Shown here: piece by piece, positions 38,752 through 46,655 of the stretch
Numbering within the stretch: the first letter of the stretch is position 1
Layout: every line of letters starts with the position of its first letter
Source of the DNA: a virus
Length of the DNA stretch: 49,521 nucleotides
Direction: 5' to 3' (one strand)
IMG/VR virus record: IMGVR_UViG_3300043256_000370
Span: 1-49,521 of that record
The notes under the pieces: generated by a model
Database searches by the model: none
What the model was told of the DNA's origin: nothing
Seen by the model: only the letters and a program-made list of their open reading frames with translations
Program-made: the position numbers and the translations under genes

Positions 38752-39494
38752 ACGATAAAAGTTCAAAAGAAGTTGCCGTCACAGACGGAGCCAACTTCGC
38801 AGTATGTACCGTTGATCCAGCCGTACTTACTGAAGTCATAACAGAAAATGTCGGGCCTGATCTTAATATCTTTGATCTCGATAAACTCATAATTCCGTCA
38901 TCCGGCGGCACGTTTTGGGCAATATCCACACTTCAAGGCGATAAAATGGTTGACCATATTGACGGTATTCTGATCTATTTTCAGGATGTCCGCGGCTATT
39001 GGGCAACCAGCTTCGAGGATAACCCGGGCCAGCCGCCAGCGTGCTCATCAACTGATTGTCGTCAAGGCGAAGGCACACCGGGCGGCGACTGTCTTAAATG
39101 TCCGCTTGCTGAATTCGGCTCAGCCAACAAAGGCGAAGGTCAGGCTTGTACACAATCGCGCCGCCTGTTCCTTCTGACTGAAGGATCCTTATTGCCGGTG
39201 ATGATTGTCTGTCCGCCGACAAGCCTCAAGAATGCGAGAAAATACTTTATCAAGCTCGCCGGCTTTAATGTCCCTTATCATGGCGTGATCACACGCCTGA
39301 AGCTCAGCAAGGATAAAAATACCGGCGGGGTAGAGTTTTCAAAAGTTGAATTTGAAACAATCAGTCCGATTAAAGAAGCGCCTCACGCCAAGATCCAAAG
39401 TTATAGAGATATGATTAATGGTGCGCTTGGTGCTATTCCGATTGATAGTTCGGACTTTGAGGATGTCTCAGAAAAAGATGTCGATCGCAGTTAG
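38748..39494 (+). CDS. Cys-rich putative ssDNA-binding protein, 248 aa
   Basis: The protein resembles a family often placed beside phage replication genes (from memory). It has a Cys cluster CSSTDCRQGEGTPGGDCLKCPLAEFGSANKGEGQACTQSRRL (about 100-140) that could bind zinc, followed by LLTEGSLLPVMIVCPPTSLKNARKYFIKLAGFNVPYHGVITRLKLSKDK, a strand-loop pattern compatible with an OB fold. The C-terminus is acidic (DSSDFEDVSEKDVDRS), a feature of ssDNA-binding proteins. It has an AGGAG site and precedes the PrimPol gene. The ssDNA-binding role is inferred. Confidence 0.6.
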   Translation: MNDKSSKEVAVTDGANFAVCTVDPAVLTEVITENVGPDLNIFDLDKLIIPSSGGTFWAISTLQGDKMVDHIDGILIYFQDVRGYWATSFEDNPGQPPACSSTDCRQGEGTPGGDCLKCPLAEFGSANKGEGQACTQSRRLFLLTEGSLLPVMIVCPPTSLKNARKYFIKLAGFNVPYHGVITRLKLSKDKNTGGVEFSKVEFETISPIKEAPHAKIQSYRDMINGALGAIPIDSSDFEDVSEKDVDRS

Positions 39495-39556
39495 CTTCAA
39501 TCAGGGCGACCGAGACTGGTCAGCGGTCGCCCGACTAACTTTAGAAGGGATATATT

Positions 39557-41110
39557 TTGTCGGATTGGTTCAATCTGCCGACGCTGGATATTCCTGCCAT
39601 TGCAGAGCTCGCAAAGTTGCCGCAATGGCTGGTATGGAAGGCAAAAAAAGTTGAGGGTAAGGATAAGTTTACAAAGCCGCCCTATAATGCTCAGACGGGA
39701 CAACTTGCATCGGTAACAAACAAAAATGACTGGACAACGTACCAGCTGGCTTATCAAGCGGGCAAGGAAAACATACAATATGATGGCATAGGTTTCGTTC
39801 TCACTGAACAGGATCCCTATACCGGCGTCGATCTCGATAATTGCCATGATCCGGATACAGGGATTATTGAAGAGTGGGCGCAGGAAATTGTCGATAAAGT
39901 CAATAGCTACACAGAAATAAGTCCGAGCGGAACCGGATTACGGATCCTCGTTAAAGGCCCGGTAAAGCTTCAGCGCAACAGGCGCGGCAAATTAGAGGTT
40001 TACCAAACAGAGAGATATTTAACAATCACCGGTCATCATATCGATGGCACACCTAAAAATATAACCACCAATGCCGGCGTTCTATGCGACATCTTTGGCA
40101 AAGATGATAGCCCGGTCGATATTTCAGCTGGTCCACGGCGCGTGCTTCAGGAGCTCACTGCGGAGCTTACGCCTCATCTTGACGAAAAAGCGAAACCGGA
40201 TCCGGACAGATTAAATATCTTGTGGGAAAATGTCCCGCAGAGTTTTGAGGTCTGGAACAGAACCCGGGGCGATTTCTCGAGCGATAGCGAATGGGATCTC
40301 TCGATGGCTAATTATTTTGTTGGTGCTAACTGGTCGCCGGTCGAAATTATGTCCGGTTTAATCGCCTTTAGAAGAGCCGCAGGGGCCGAAATCAAATTAA
40401 GGGCCGATTACTTCGCCCGGACCATCATCGCGGCCAGAAGAGGCAGAGAAGCCGAAGAAGCACACTTTGAGCTTAACAAAGAAAGTCTCGATCACGTTGA
40501 CGAAGATAAGAAGCGCGAGCATATCAAGGGCAGTTTGGCCAAAATATACGGCTTCAAGATCTTGCGGATCCTTAAATACCTGATGGATCCAGCGCCAATT
40601 TACCGAATCGTGACAAATCTCGGATCCGTGCAAGGTGATATTAATATGCTGTTCTCACAGACAGCATTTTGCAAGGCCATGGCTCAGGCCGTTGATCAGC
40701 GGCCGGTCGAGAATAAAAAAGATGAGTGGCTGAAGATCTCGCAAAGTCTACTCACTTTATGTGAGGCGCAGGATATCGGCGCCGAGGCAACGGATATCGG
40801 TTTTGGTAAGGCCCTGGTACATCGTTATCTTGATGAGGCCGGCGAGATCGCCGACGGCTTTGATAACGAAATCGCAGAAGAGGGCCGGCCGTTTAGAGAT
40901 GACGGATTTATATGCATCTTCAGCAGTAGCATAAATCGATATGCTCAAATGACAGATCGCTATAATACCTCACCACAAAAGATCGGAAAGATACTTAAGG
41001 ATGGCGGATGGACATCGAGGCAGAAAGCTTGGGGCGTCGCTGGTCGGCGTCGCAATGCTAATATCTACTTTATAGAAGCAATCAAAATTTACGACGCAAC
41101 AGGAGAATAA
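39557..41110 (+). CDS. PrimPol-type primase-polymerase (archaeo-eukaryotic primase fold), 517 aa
   Basis: The N-terminal domain has the order of an NrS-1-type prim-pol: LPQWLVWKAKKV (about 21-32), TKPPYNAQTG (39-48), GIGFVLTEQDPYTGVDLDNC (77-96) with the DxD-like metal motif Asp92/Asp94, SPSGTGLRILVKG (122-134), and ERYLTITGHH (152-161), the motif III of the family. Such enzymes start and extend DNA. The rest (200-517) is a helical region with no P-loop helicase motif. The start is TTG at 39557 with AGAAGGGA upstream. This is the only polymerase-like gene that I see in the window. Confidence 0.8.
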   Translation: MSDWFNLPTLDIPAIAELAKLPQWLVWKAKKVEGKDKFTKPPYNAQTGQLASVTNKNDWTTYQLAYQAGKENIQYDGIGFVLTEQDPYTGVDLDNCHDPDTGIIEEWAQEIVDKVNSYTEISPSGTGLRILVKGPVKLQRNRRGKLEVYQTERYLTITGHHIDGTPKNITTNAGVLCDIFGKDDSPVDISAGPRRVLQELTAELTPHLDEKAKPDPDRLNILWENVPQSFEVWNRTRGDFSSDSEWDLSMANYFVGANWSPVEIMSGLIAFRRAAGAEIKLRADYFARTIIAARRGREAEEAHFELNKESLDHVDEDKKREHIKGSLAKIYGFKILRILKYLMDPAPIYRIVTNLGSVQGDINMLFSQTAFCKAMAQAVDQRPVENKKDEWLKISQSLLTLCEAQDIGAEATDIGFGKALVHRYLDEAGEIADGFDNEIAEEGRPFRDDGFICIFSSSINRYAQMTDRYNTSPQKIGKILKDGGWTSRQKAWGVAGRRRNANIYFIEAIKIYDATGE

Positions 41111-41112
41111 TT

Positions 41113-41409
41113 ATGACTAAGAATAAACTTATAGATCTGAATGATCATTTATTTGCACAGATTGAAAGACTGTCTGATGAAGAAATCAGCAATGAAGAAC
41201 TTGAAAAGGAAGTTGGCCGATCGGAGGCAATTGTCAAGGTTTCTGATCAGATTATCAAAACTGCGAGTGTTTCTGTCCAAGCAGCAAAACTGAAGTTCAT
41301 GCATGGTGATTTTATGGGGCGGACGCTCAATGAAACTGCGCCGATGCTTGCGCCTAAAAAAACAATTAAGACAATTGAAGGTGAAAAGAACGATGGCAAA
41401 ACCGATTAA
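41113..41409 (+). CDS. Hypothetical replication-module protein, 98 aa
   Basis: A small helical protein (DLNDHLFAQIERLSDEEISNEELEKEV, AIVKVSDQIIKTASVSVQAAKLKF). I recall similar short proteins preceding HNH genes in many phage genomes, but function is not known. AGGAGAATAATT is upstream of the ATG. Its end overlaps the HNH gene start by 17 bases. Confidence 0.7.
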   Translation: MTKNKLIDLNDHLFAQIERLSDEEISNEELEKEVGRSEAIVKVSDQIIKTASVSVQAAKLKFMHGDFMGRTLNETAPMLAPKKTIKTIEGEKNDGKTD

Positions 41410-42037
41410 TTGGACACCGGAAGAATTAGCCTGGATTGAGAAAAATAAATTGATGGTCCGGCCTGAAGCTTACAAGCTGTTTTGTCAGACATTCAGCCGC
41501 ACGAACATCAAATTTAGTGCTTACGCCGAACTTTGCAAACGAAAAGGCTGGCGTACTGGTCGCACCGGTCAATTTTCAAAAGGATCTGTTCCCGCGAATA
41601 AGGGTAAAAAAATGCCCTTCAATGCGAATAGCGCAAAAACCCAATTTAAAAAGGGTCATCTTAGCGGCTTCGCAAAAGAGAATAAAAAGCCGATCGGCGC
41701 AAAGGTTATCCGCGAAGACGGATATGTGTATCAAAAAATGAATAATGACCTGCCCTATTACAAACGATGGTCCGTCGTTCATGTAATGTTATGGGAAAAG
41801 ATAAACGGACCTAAACCGGATGGCCACTGCCTTAAATGCATCGATGGTGACAGAACCAACACGGATCCGGATAATTGGGAGCTCATTAATCTCTCTATGT
41901 TACCACGGCTTGCGGGCCGGTGGGCCACCCCTTATGACAGCGCCCCCGACGAATTAAAGCCCGCAATTCTCGCTACCGCGAAACTTGTTCAGGCAAACCG
42001 CGAAATTAAGAAAAAAAAGGATTTTGGCCATGGATAA
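41393..42037 (+). CDS. HNH endonuclease, 214 aa
   Basis: The architecture matches free-standing phage HNH endonucleases. An N-terminal helical DNA-binding segment (PINWTPEELAWIEKNK) is followed by a basic FSKGSVPANKGKKM and FKKGHLSG pair (typical KG-x-x-P-x-N-K-G linker), then the nuclease part GYVYQKM, WSVVHVMLWEKINGPKPDGHCLKCIDGDRTNTDPDNWELI (about 140-180), with VH, DGD and N-x-x-x-N-W as the beta-beta-alpha metal motif. It overlaps the gene before it and the beginning of the helicase reading frame after it (42030). It is probably a mobile element of the homing type. Confidence 0.85.
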   Translation: MAKPINWTPEELAWIEKNKLMVRPEAYKLFCQTFSRTNIKFSAYAELCKRKGWRTGRTGQFSKGSVPANKGKKMPFNANSAKTQFKKGHLSGFAKENKKPIGAKVIREDGYVYQKMNNDLPYYKRWSVVHVMLWEKINGPKPDGHCLKCIDGDRTNTDPDNWELINLSMLPRLAGRWATPYDSAPDELKPAILATAKLVQANREIKKKKDFGHG

Positions 42038-43642
42038 TGAATTTCACATCTATGGCCCACCGTAACAGGCGCCGGCAAGACAACAACCATGATTAAAAAT
42101 ATTGAGCGTGCTGTTGAGAAACACGGTGGCGATAATGTTGTTGTCAGCACTTTTACCAAGGCCGCGGCCGTTGAGATATCAGCCCGCAATTCGGTAGTCA
42201 ATCCGGATCATCTCGGGACGCTTCATTCAATTTGTTACCGGGCTCTTAATCAGCCGGCAATCGCTGAAAGCAAAACGGCAGAATGGAACATCGAGCATCC
42301 AAACTATATGATCAGCGGCGAAGTCAATGACCTCGATGATGAAGGTGTGACAGATAGCGGCAACGGCGACGGACTACTTCAGCATTATAATTTACTCCGC
42401 TCCAAATTGACGCCGCCGGATCTTTGGCCCGGGCGGATCGTCCGCTTTGGCGAGCGGTGGGAAGCCTGGAAAGCCGGCAATGACCTGATTGATTATGGCG
42501 ATATGATAGATCTTGGTTTTAAATCATTCGCCCAATGTCCGGGCAAGCCATCCGTTATGTTTGTGGATGAAGCCCAGGACTTCAATGCTGCTCAATTTCA
42601 ATGCGTCCGCAAGTGGGCGAGATCGATGGAGCGGATTGTCTTCATTGGTGATGATGACCAGGCTATTTATCGGTTCACCGGCGCTGATGCCCGGCATATG
42701 ATCGATCGAAACATCCCCGCGCAGAACAGGATCATTTTAAAAAAGTCATGGCGGCTCGGTAAGCCGGTCCACAAGGTAGCGACAAACTGGATCGAAAAAT
42801 GCAATCACCGGATGCCCAAGGACTTTAAGGCGGAGCATGACGAAGGCGAAGCAAAATATTTAAAACGCGGATCCTACAAAGAGCCCCGGGCTGTTATGGA
42901 CCTGATTGCGCAGAAGATCGACGCCGGTGAAACCTGTATGTTACTGGCCAGCTGTTCCTATATGCTCACTGAAGCGATCAAGCAGCTGCGTGCAGCCGGG
43001 ATTATTTTTCATAACCCCTATAAACAAAAGCGCGGCGATTGGAACCCGATCATGCGAAAAGAAGGATCTACGCTTTTCCGGATCAGTCAGTTTTTACGGC
43101 TCGATGAAGATAAAATGTTTTGCGCCTGGTCGGCTCATAATCTTTTTCAATGGTCAAAGCTGGTTAAGAAAACAGGCATCTTCAGGCGCGGATCTGCAAA
43201 GATCCTTGAGGAGCTCGCAACCGGCATCCATATGCATAAAATGTTAACAGTGGATGAAATGCGGACCTTCCTGGAAGATGGTCCCTGGTTCGGTTTTGAT
43301 CCGTGGGGTCCTCATATGATCCCTTTTCTTATTGATCACGCTGCAGCGGGCAAGACTGAGGTGCTGAAATTCATTGCCCGGGCCACTGACCGCCTTGGAT
43401 ATGTTCCACGCCCCTTTGACACTCCGCAGCTCATTGTAGGCACTATCCACAGCGTTAAAGGTGCTGAAGCGGATAATGTTTTTTTATTTCCGGATATTTC
43501 GCGGGCCGGTGCCAAAGAGTGGGATCGCGGTGGCGACGATCGGGACGCGCAGCGCCGGGTTTTTTATGTTGGAATGTCAAGAGCCCGGAAGAACCTTTAT
43601 ATAGTTCCGCCGAGCTCTCAATTTTCGGTTAGGCTGTTTTAA
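42030..43642 (+). CDS. UvrD/Rep-like superfamily 1 helicase, frame interrupted at Walker A
   Basis: The ATG at 42030 opens MDNEFHIYGPP and hits TAA at 42063. In the -1 frame the sequence continues VTGAGKTTTMIKNIERAV from 42062, i.e. the remainder of the Walker A motif, and stays open to 43642. A single missing base (G near 42062) would join the two. The helicase motifs are clear: Ia VVSTFTKAAAVEI, II FVDEAQDF, III IGDDDQAIYRFTGAD, IV KKSWRLG, V VGTIHSVKGAEADNVFLF, VI RRVFYVGMSRARKNLYIV. The open part from ATG 42089 lacks the P-loop and would be inactive alone. The break may be a sequencing or assembly error, a real mutation, or a programmed shift; no canonical slippery heptamer is visible. 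Confidence 0.8.
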
Positions 43643-43834
43643 AAATATATATAGCTGTCAAATTCACCTAATCAGGTTATAAACCCTTTTCAATTTATTG
43701 ACCGTTAGAAGCTTGGTCTATTTACCTGTGACCCCTCATAAGACCTTTGGGGTGGTATCCCGTGTCACTAGATGCTTCCATAGCGTCTTCACCCGTCTAC
43801 CGCTTGTAGCAGAGCTATAATATACGCTTAATAA
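43643..43834. other. Structured non-coding region between convergent operons
   Basis: 190 bases lie between the stops of the helicase and the leftward repeat gene. GTGAC at 43728-43732 pairs with GTCAC at 43764-43768, enclosing CCC/GGG pairs (43733-43735 with 43749-43751), and AGATGC at 43770-43775 pairs with GCGTCT at 43783-43788. There is no long T run on either strand, so a simple terminator is not apparent; a structured RNA or a factor-dependent stop is possible. Confidence 0.5.
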
Positions 43835-44287
43835 TTATTTATATCCGCCGTAACCGTCACCGGAACCGTAACCGTCACCGTAACCGTAACCGTAACCGTA
43901 ACCGTCACCGGAACCGTAACCGTAACCGTCACCGTAACCGTCACCGGAACCGTAACCGTAACCGTAACCGTAACCGTCACCGTCACCGTCACCGGAACCG
44001 TAACCGTCACCGTAACCGTCACCGTAACCGTCACCGGAACCGTAACCGTAACCGTAACCGTAACCGTCACCGTCACCGTCACCGGAACCGTAACCGTCAC
44101 CGTAACCGTCTAGTCTGGCAGCAGTTCTAACATATTGTTTTTCGGAACTATTCACCAGCTTCAATAGCATTTTCGCGGGCATTGCCGCTGCGATCTTATC
44201 TTTTAGCCTTACAACAGCATCATAAACACCACTAGAACAAGCCCCTGATTTAATTATATCATCGGTGGTTAAAATAGGATTGTACAT
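43835..44287 (-). CDS. Gly-X (GY/GD/GS) low-complexity repeat protein, 150 aa
   Basis: Residues 1-60 are a normal domain (MYNPILTTDDIIKSGACSS, YDAVVRLKDKIAAAMPAKMLLKLVNSSEKQYVRTAARL). Residues about 61-148 are an uninterrupted Gly-X repeat where X is Tyr, Asp or Ser, coded only by GGT-TAC, GGT-GAC and GGT-TCC. I recall similar proteins in other phages and plasmids beside DUF6948-like genes. The start ATG overlaps the stop of that upstream gene (TAATG at 44287). The tail ends in GYGGYK. Function is unknown; such sequences can be disordered or phase-separating, which is inference. Confidence 0.8.
   Translation of the reverse strand: MYNPILTTDDIIKSGACSSGVYDAVVRLKDKIAAAMPAKMLLKLVNSSEKQYVRTAARLDGYGDGYGSGDGDGDGYGYGYGYGSGDGYGDGYGDGYGSGDGDGDGYGYGYGYGSGDGYGDGYGYGSGDGYGYGYGYGDGYGSGDGYGGYK
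43847..44110 (-). repeat. Hexanucleotide tandem repeat with a 90-base higher-order unit
   Basis: Hexamers CCGTAA, CCGTCA and CCGGAA (top strand) run without break. At higher order, 43921-44020 is identical to 44011-44110, i.e. a 90-base period (15 hexamers) over about 2.1 copies. The hexamers code for Gly-Tyr, Gly-Asp and Gly-Ser. Confidence 0.95.
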
Positions 44288-44556
44288 TAGGCGCCCTCCC
44301 ATTTCCCCCACGCTTCATCAGTAATATCAAAGATGGCAGTTATATTGTGTAAGGCTGGGATATCTGCTTTTGCGCTAATAGTGGAACTGCTAGTAGGCCC
44401 CGTTTCCGCAAGCTGCATAACGCCTTTTGTGGTCCCCCAATAAATGGCCATCTTAGCGTTTTTCAAAGGCATGGAGCGAGCAGTTATGTCTTGATCGTCT
44501 TCGATCTGTCCGGCGAATACGCCTTTATGCTCTGTTGTGATTAATACATTCTTCAT
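44287..44556 (-). CDS. DUF6948-like protein, 89 aa
   Basis: The sequence MKNVLITTEHKGVFAGQIEDDQD, then AKMAIYWGTTKGVMQLAETGPTSSSTISAKADIPALHNITAIFDITDEA, matches a conserved phage/plasmid family that I remember as DUF6948 (ITTEHRGVFAG, AIYWGT.KG...L...GP). It has a good AAAGGAAAAACG ribosome-binding site. Its stop overlaps the start of the Gly-X repeat protein, and this pairing recurs elsewhere as I recall, so the two probably act together. Molecular function is unknown. Confidence 0.75.
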   Translation of the reverse strand: MKNVLITTEHKGVFAGQIEDDQDITARSMPLKNAKMAIYWGTTKGVMQLAETGPTSSSTISAKADIPALHNITAIFDITDEAWGKWEGA

Positions 44557-44582
44557 CGTTTTTCCTTTCGGTTTGCTGTTAT

Positions 44583-44595
44583 GCCCAATGTGGGC
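44583..44595. promoter_or_regulatory. Short hairpin upstream of the DUF6948-like gene
   Basis: GCCCA at 44583-44587 and TGGGC at 44591-44595 enclose ATG as loop. It lies in the 54-base gap between two leftward genes and could modulate readthrough or translation. It lacks a T run. Confidence 0.35.
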
Positions 44596-44609
44596 GTTAA
44601 GTAATTATT

Positions 44610-45146
44610 TTAATCCTTCATATCAGGCCGTTTATGCCGCATTGTCCCCTTGTTTGCGGTATTATTGCGCGGCTTCCAATCTTCTTCATCTTCAGGGATC
44701 AGATCTTGCGATCGCTCAAATGCCGGCACGTCCATTTTACCGCATTTATTGTTCACCGGATTTTTAGAGTAAGCCAGGATCCCGTCTTCTACCAGATTTT
44801 TAACGGCTATTGCCACAAGGGCAGTTGATACACCATGACGTTTGGCCAGTTTTTCACGGTCCGGATTAAGTTTGTAAAGCATAAGATCCCGCATAATATT
44901 GATTTCAACTTCCTGACAATGCATATCGAGCATTGCTTTTACCCGGCGGCAAATATGCTCGGGAACGGTTGTTTTCTTGGCAACGGCGCGGGCCCGGGCG
45001 GTCTTATCGGTAACGATCCAGCTTCTAAGTGACTGATCGGAAACACCCCATTTGCGGCAAAAGCCCGGCCGTGAACAATGGCAGAGATTGAGGATGTGCC
45101 GGACTTGCATTTCGTTATATTCAAGCAGGTTTTTTCTTGGACGCAT
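44610..45146 (-). CDS. Helix-turn-helix protein, putative regulator, 178 aa
   Basis: Two helix-turn-helix-like segments are visible. The first, about residues 10-40 (VRHILNLCHCSRPGFCRKWGVSDQSLRSWI), looks like a transposase/terminase-type HTH; the second, about 95-120 (REKLAKRHGVSTALVAIAVKNLVEDGIL), looks like a winged-helix pattern. The C-terminus is polar and basic (WKPRNNTANKGTMRHKRPD). The start at 45146 is chosen because GAGGAG lies about 10 bases upstream; a longer frame would overlap the upstream gene further. Its target is unknown. Confidence 0.65.
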   Translation of the reverse strand: MRPRKNLLEYNEMQVRHILNLCHCSRPGFCRKWGVSDQSLRSWIVTDKTARARAVAKKTTVPEHICRRVKAMLDMHCQEVEINIMRDLMLYKLNPDREKLAKRHGVSTALVAIAVKNLVEDGILAYSKNPVNNKCGKMDVPAFERSQDLIPEDEEDWKPRNNTANKGTMRHKRPDMKD

Positions 45147-45639
45147 TTTGCTCTCGCTCCTCTTTGCAGATATTAATAACCAGCTGGCACTCCACTTCAT
45201 CAAACATGCCAATATGACATTTACTGTGCTCGATGCCCATTTTCTTCGATAGCCACTTATAGGCCTCCAACCGGATCGTATAACGAATGGTCCGACTTTG
45301 CAGCTGGTTCGGGACTTTGACCATCCGGCGCCGGCCGTTTTTTACTAACGGCCGCTTGATCCGGCTATTCTTACCCTTTTTAGGGATCCTGGCTTTCCAG
45401 AGCGGATCAAAGGCATCATGGGCCCGGGACTTGAGATATCGGAGCCTGGATTTCGCCAGGCGTCCGTATGGTTCAAAATCTTTGCTGTTTTTATGCGTCC
45501 CCACATAAGCACCGCACGGCTTACAGCGCCAATAATATCGGAAATGAAGCGCCGGTTTATCCGGATAAATGACATCACCGAGTACAAGCTCCGCCGGCTG
45601 GTCGCAATAATCGCAATCAATGCTTCGTTTTTTGTTCAT
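45121..45639 (-). CDS. DUF3268 zinc-finger protein, 172 aa
   Basis: CDYCDQPAELVLGDVIYPDKPALHFRYYWRCKPCGAYVGTHKNSKDFEPYGRLAKSRLRYLKSRAHDAFDPLW at residues about 9-82 matches DUF3268 as I remember it: a C-x-x-C ... W-x-C-x-x-C-x-A-Y-V-G-x-H zinc part, then P-x-G-R-L-A...R...H-x-x-F-D-P-L-W. A later IEHSKCHIGMFDEVECQLVINIC also fits the family. The start at 45639 overlaps the end of the upstream gene. Function of the family is not known; it is common in phages and prophages. Confidence 0.85.
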   Translation of the reverse strand: MNKKRSIDCDYCDQPAELVLGDVIYPDKPALHFRYYWRCKPCGAYVGTHKNSKDFEPYGRLAKSRLRYLKSRAHDAFDPLWKARIPKKGKNSRIKRPLVKNGRRRMVKVPNQLQSRTIRYTIRLEAYKWLSKKMGIEHSKCHIGMFDEVECQLVINICKEEREQNASKKKPA

Positions 45640-46021
45640 AAGCTTTGATCGCTTCCATATGTTGACGTTCGAGCTCCGGAAGACTTTTGATTGTCTGGAT
45701 AGTACATTGTTCAAACAGCCTGGATATCCGCAGTAATGTTTCAGCTTTCATTTCGATACCACGAAGATGAATAATGATTGCATTAAGTACGATATTATTC
45801 ATCATTTGCACGGTCGCGATGATGCCAGTATAGGCATCTTTTTTCATAGCTTCAGTAATATGCCTGATCGCAATCGGCTGGACCTCTTTGACCAGGCGAG
45901 CGACCGCGGCTTCCATTGGTGAGCCCTCGCTGATCATACGATTAAGCTTAAGAATATTATCAACATCATTATCATGGGCACTGACGGTCGTACGCATTAT
46001 TGTTTTTTTCTTATCTGTCAT
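45617..46021 (-). CDS. Helical hypothetical protein, 134 aa
   Basis: The family is not recognised. The product is almost entirely helical with heptad-like hydrophobics (VDNILKLNRMISEGSPMEAAVARLVKEV, IIATVQMMNNIVLNAIIIHLRGIEMKAETLLRISRLFEQC). AGGAAATAAC precedes the ATG. It belongs to the leftward operon. It may be a dimeric helical regulator or host-protein binder; no motif decides. Confidence 0.7.
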   Translation of the reverse strand: MTDKKKTIMRTTVSAHDNDVDNILKLNRMISEGSPMEAAVARLVKEVQPIAIRHITEAMKKDAYTGIIATVQMMNNIVLNAIIIHLRGIEMKAETLLRISRLFEQCTIQTIKSLPELERQHMEAIKAYEQKTKH

Positions 46022-46029
46022 GTTATTTC

Positions 46030-46254
46030 CTAGAATAATGTTCGTTTGTTTTTAATGACACACTTCAAAGCGAAGGTGGCGTTATTCGGAAGAGGCAGGA
46101 GCTCGCCCCGCTCATCCAGCGTTTTCTCAAGTAAGACTTGGCAAGCAGCGCGGTTATCAAACTCGAAATCCCCAATCTGCGAAATGCTGATAATTTCAGA
46201 CGGCACACCCCAAGACCCGGCCTTAATTAATACTAAAATTATGATATATTTCAT
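46030..46254 (-). CDS. Small exported protein, 74 aa
   Basis: The N-terminal MKYIIILVLIKAGSWGVPSE is a short signal-like hydrophobic segment. The remaining 55 residues contain two Cys (AACQVLLEK, ALKCVIKN) that could form a disulfide in the periplasm. GGAAATAAT is the ribosome-binding site. Family unknown. A periplasmic role, e.g. lysis control or exclusion, is inference. Confidence 0.65.
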   Translation of the reverse strand: MKYIIILVLIKAGSWGVPSEIISISQIGDFEFDNRAACQVLLEKTLDERGELLPLPNNATFALKCVIKNKRTLF

Positions 46255-46255
46255 A

Positions 46256-46483
46256 TTATTTCCAATCTTTTTTAAATCTATTGTGGACCTTATGCCCTTT
46301 ATCGGTCAAATGATATTGAGCATGAAAGTCTGTTGCTTCGAGGACCCCCCGGTTGACCAGGCTTTTCAACGTAACGAGCTTAAAAACGCCGTTAGCCTTA
46401 TAGTTTCCGGAAGAATATTGTCGCCGGACGTAATCTTTAGCGGCCAGTGATATACATTGCTTCTGTGTTGTTGATAAGCTCAT
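46256..46483 (-). CDS. Winged-helix-like small protein, 75 aa
   Basis: FKLVTLKSLVNRGVLEATDFHAQYHLTDKGHKVHNRF is a winged-helix end pattern (L-x-x-L-x-x-R-G-x-L ... Y-x-L-T-x-K-G) of the kind seen in phage MarR-like small proteins; the N-terminal helix precedes it. ATG 46483 follows ACGGAG; the longer frame to 46504 lacks a site. DNA binding is inference. Confidence 0.7.
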   Translation of the reverse strand: MSLSTTQKQCISLAAKDYVRRQYSSGNYKANGVFKLVTLKSLVNRGVLEATDFHAQYHLTDKGHKVHNRFKKDWK

Positions 46484-46484
46484 A

Positions 46485-46655
46485 TTATTCTCCGTTTTTT
46501 TCAACTAAAGGAACGTCTGGTTGACGTTTTTGTTTTGAAATAAACTCTACTTCTATCTGGTCATCTGAATATCCACAGTGACAACAAGCACCATCCACTA
46601 ATAGATTTGAAAGTCTTGATGCTTTTCCGCATCCGCATAATACAATTTCACTCAT
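46485..46655 (-). CDS. Small zinc-ribbon protein, 56 aa
   Basis: CGCGKASRLSNLLVDGACCHCG at residues about 7-28 gives paired cysteines like a zinc ribbon, followed by an acidic beta segment and a basic Lys/Arg tail. ATG 46655 overlaps the stop of the upstream gene (ATGA), and this start is preferred over the frame's earlier ATG 46670. It is one of several Cys-paired small proteins in this operon. Confidence 0.65.
   Translation of the reverse strand: MSEIVLCGCGKASRLSNLLVDGACCHCGYSDDQIEVEFISKQKRQPDVPLVEKNGE

Noticed and set aside
42040-42075. Programmed -1 ribosomal frameshift in the helicase gene
   Set aside because: No X-XXY-YYZ slippery heptamer or downstream pseudoknot was found; a single-base error or mutation is simpler. 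It is kept only as an alternative.
43828-44100. Minus-strand frame reading Thr-Val/Pro-Val repeats
   Set aside because: It is only another frame of the hexamer array; the Gly-X frame has an ordered N-terminal domain and a coupled start.
43847-44110. CRISPR array
   Set aside because: The repeats are contiguous hexamers without unique spacers and lie within a reading frame.
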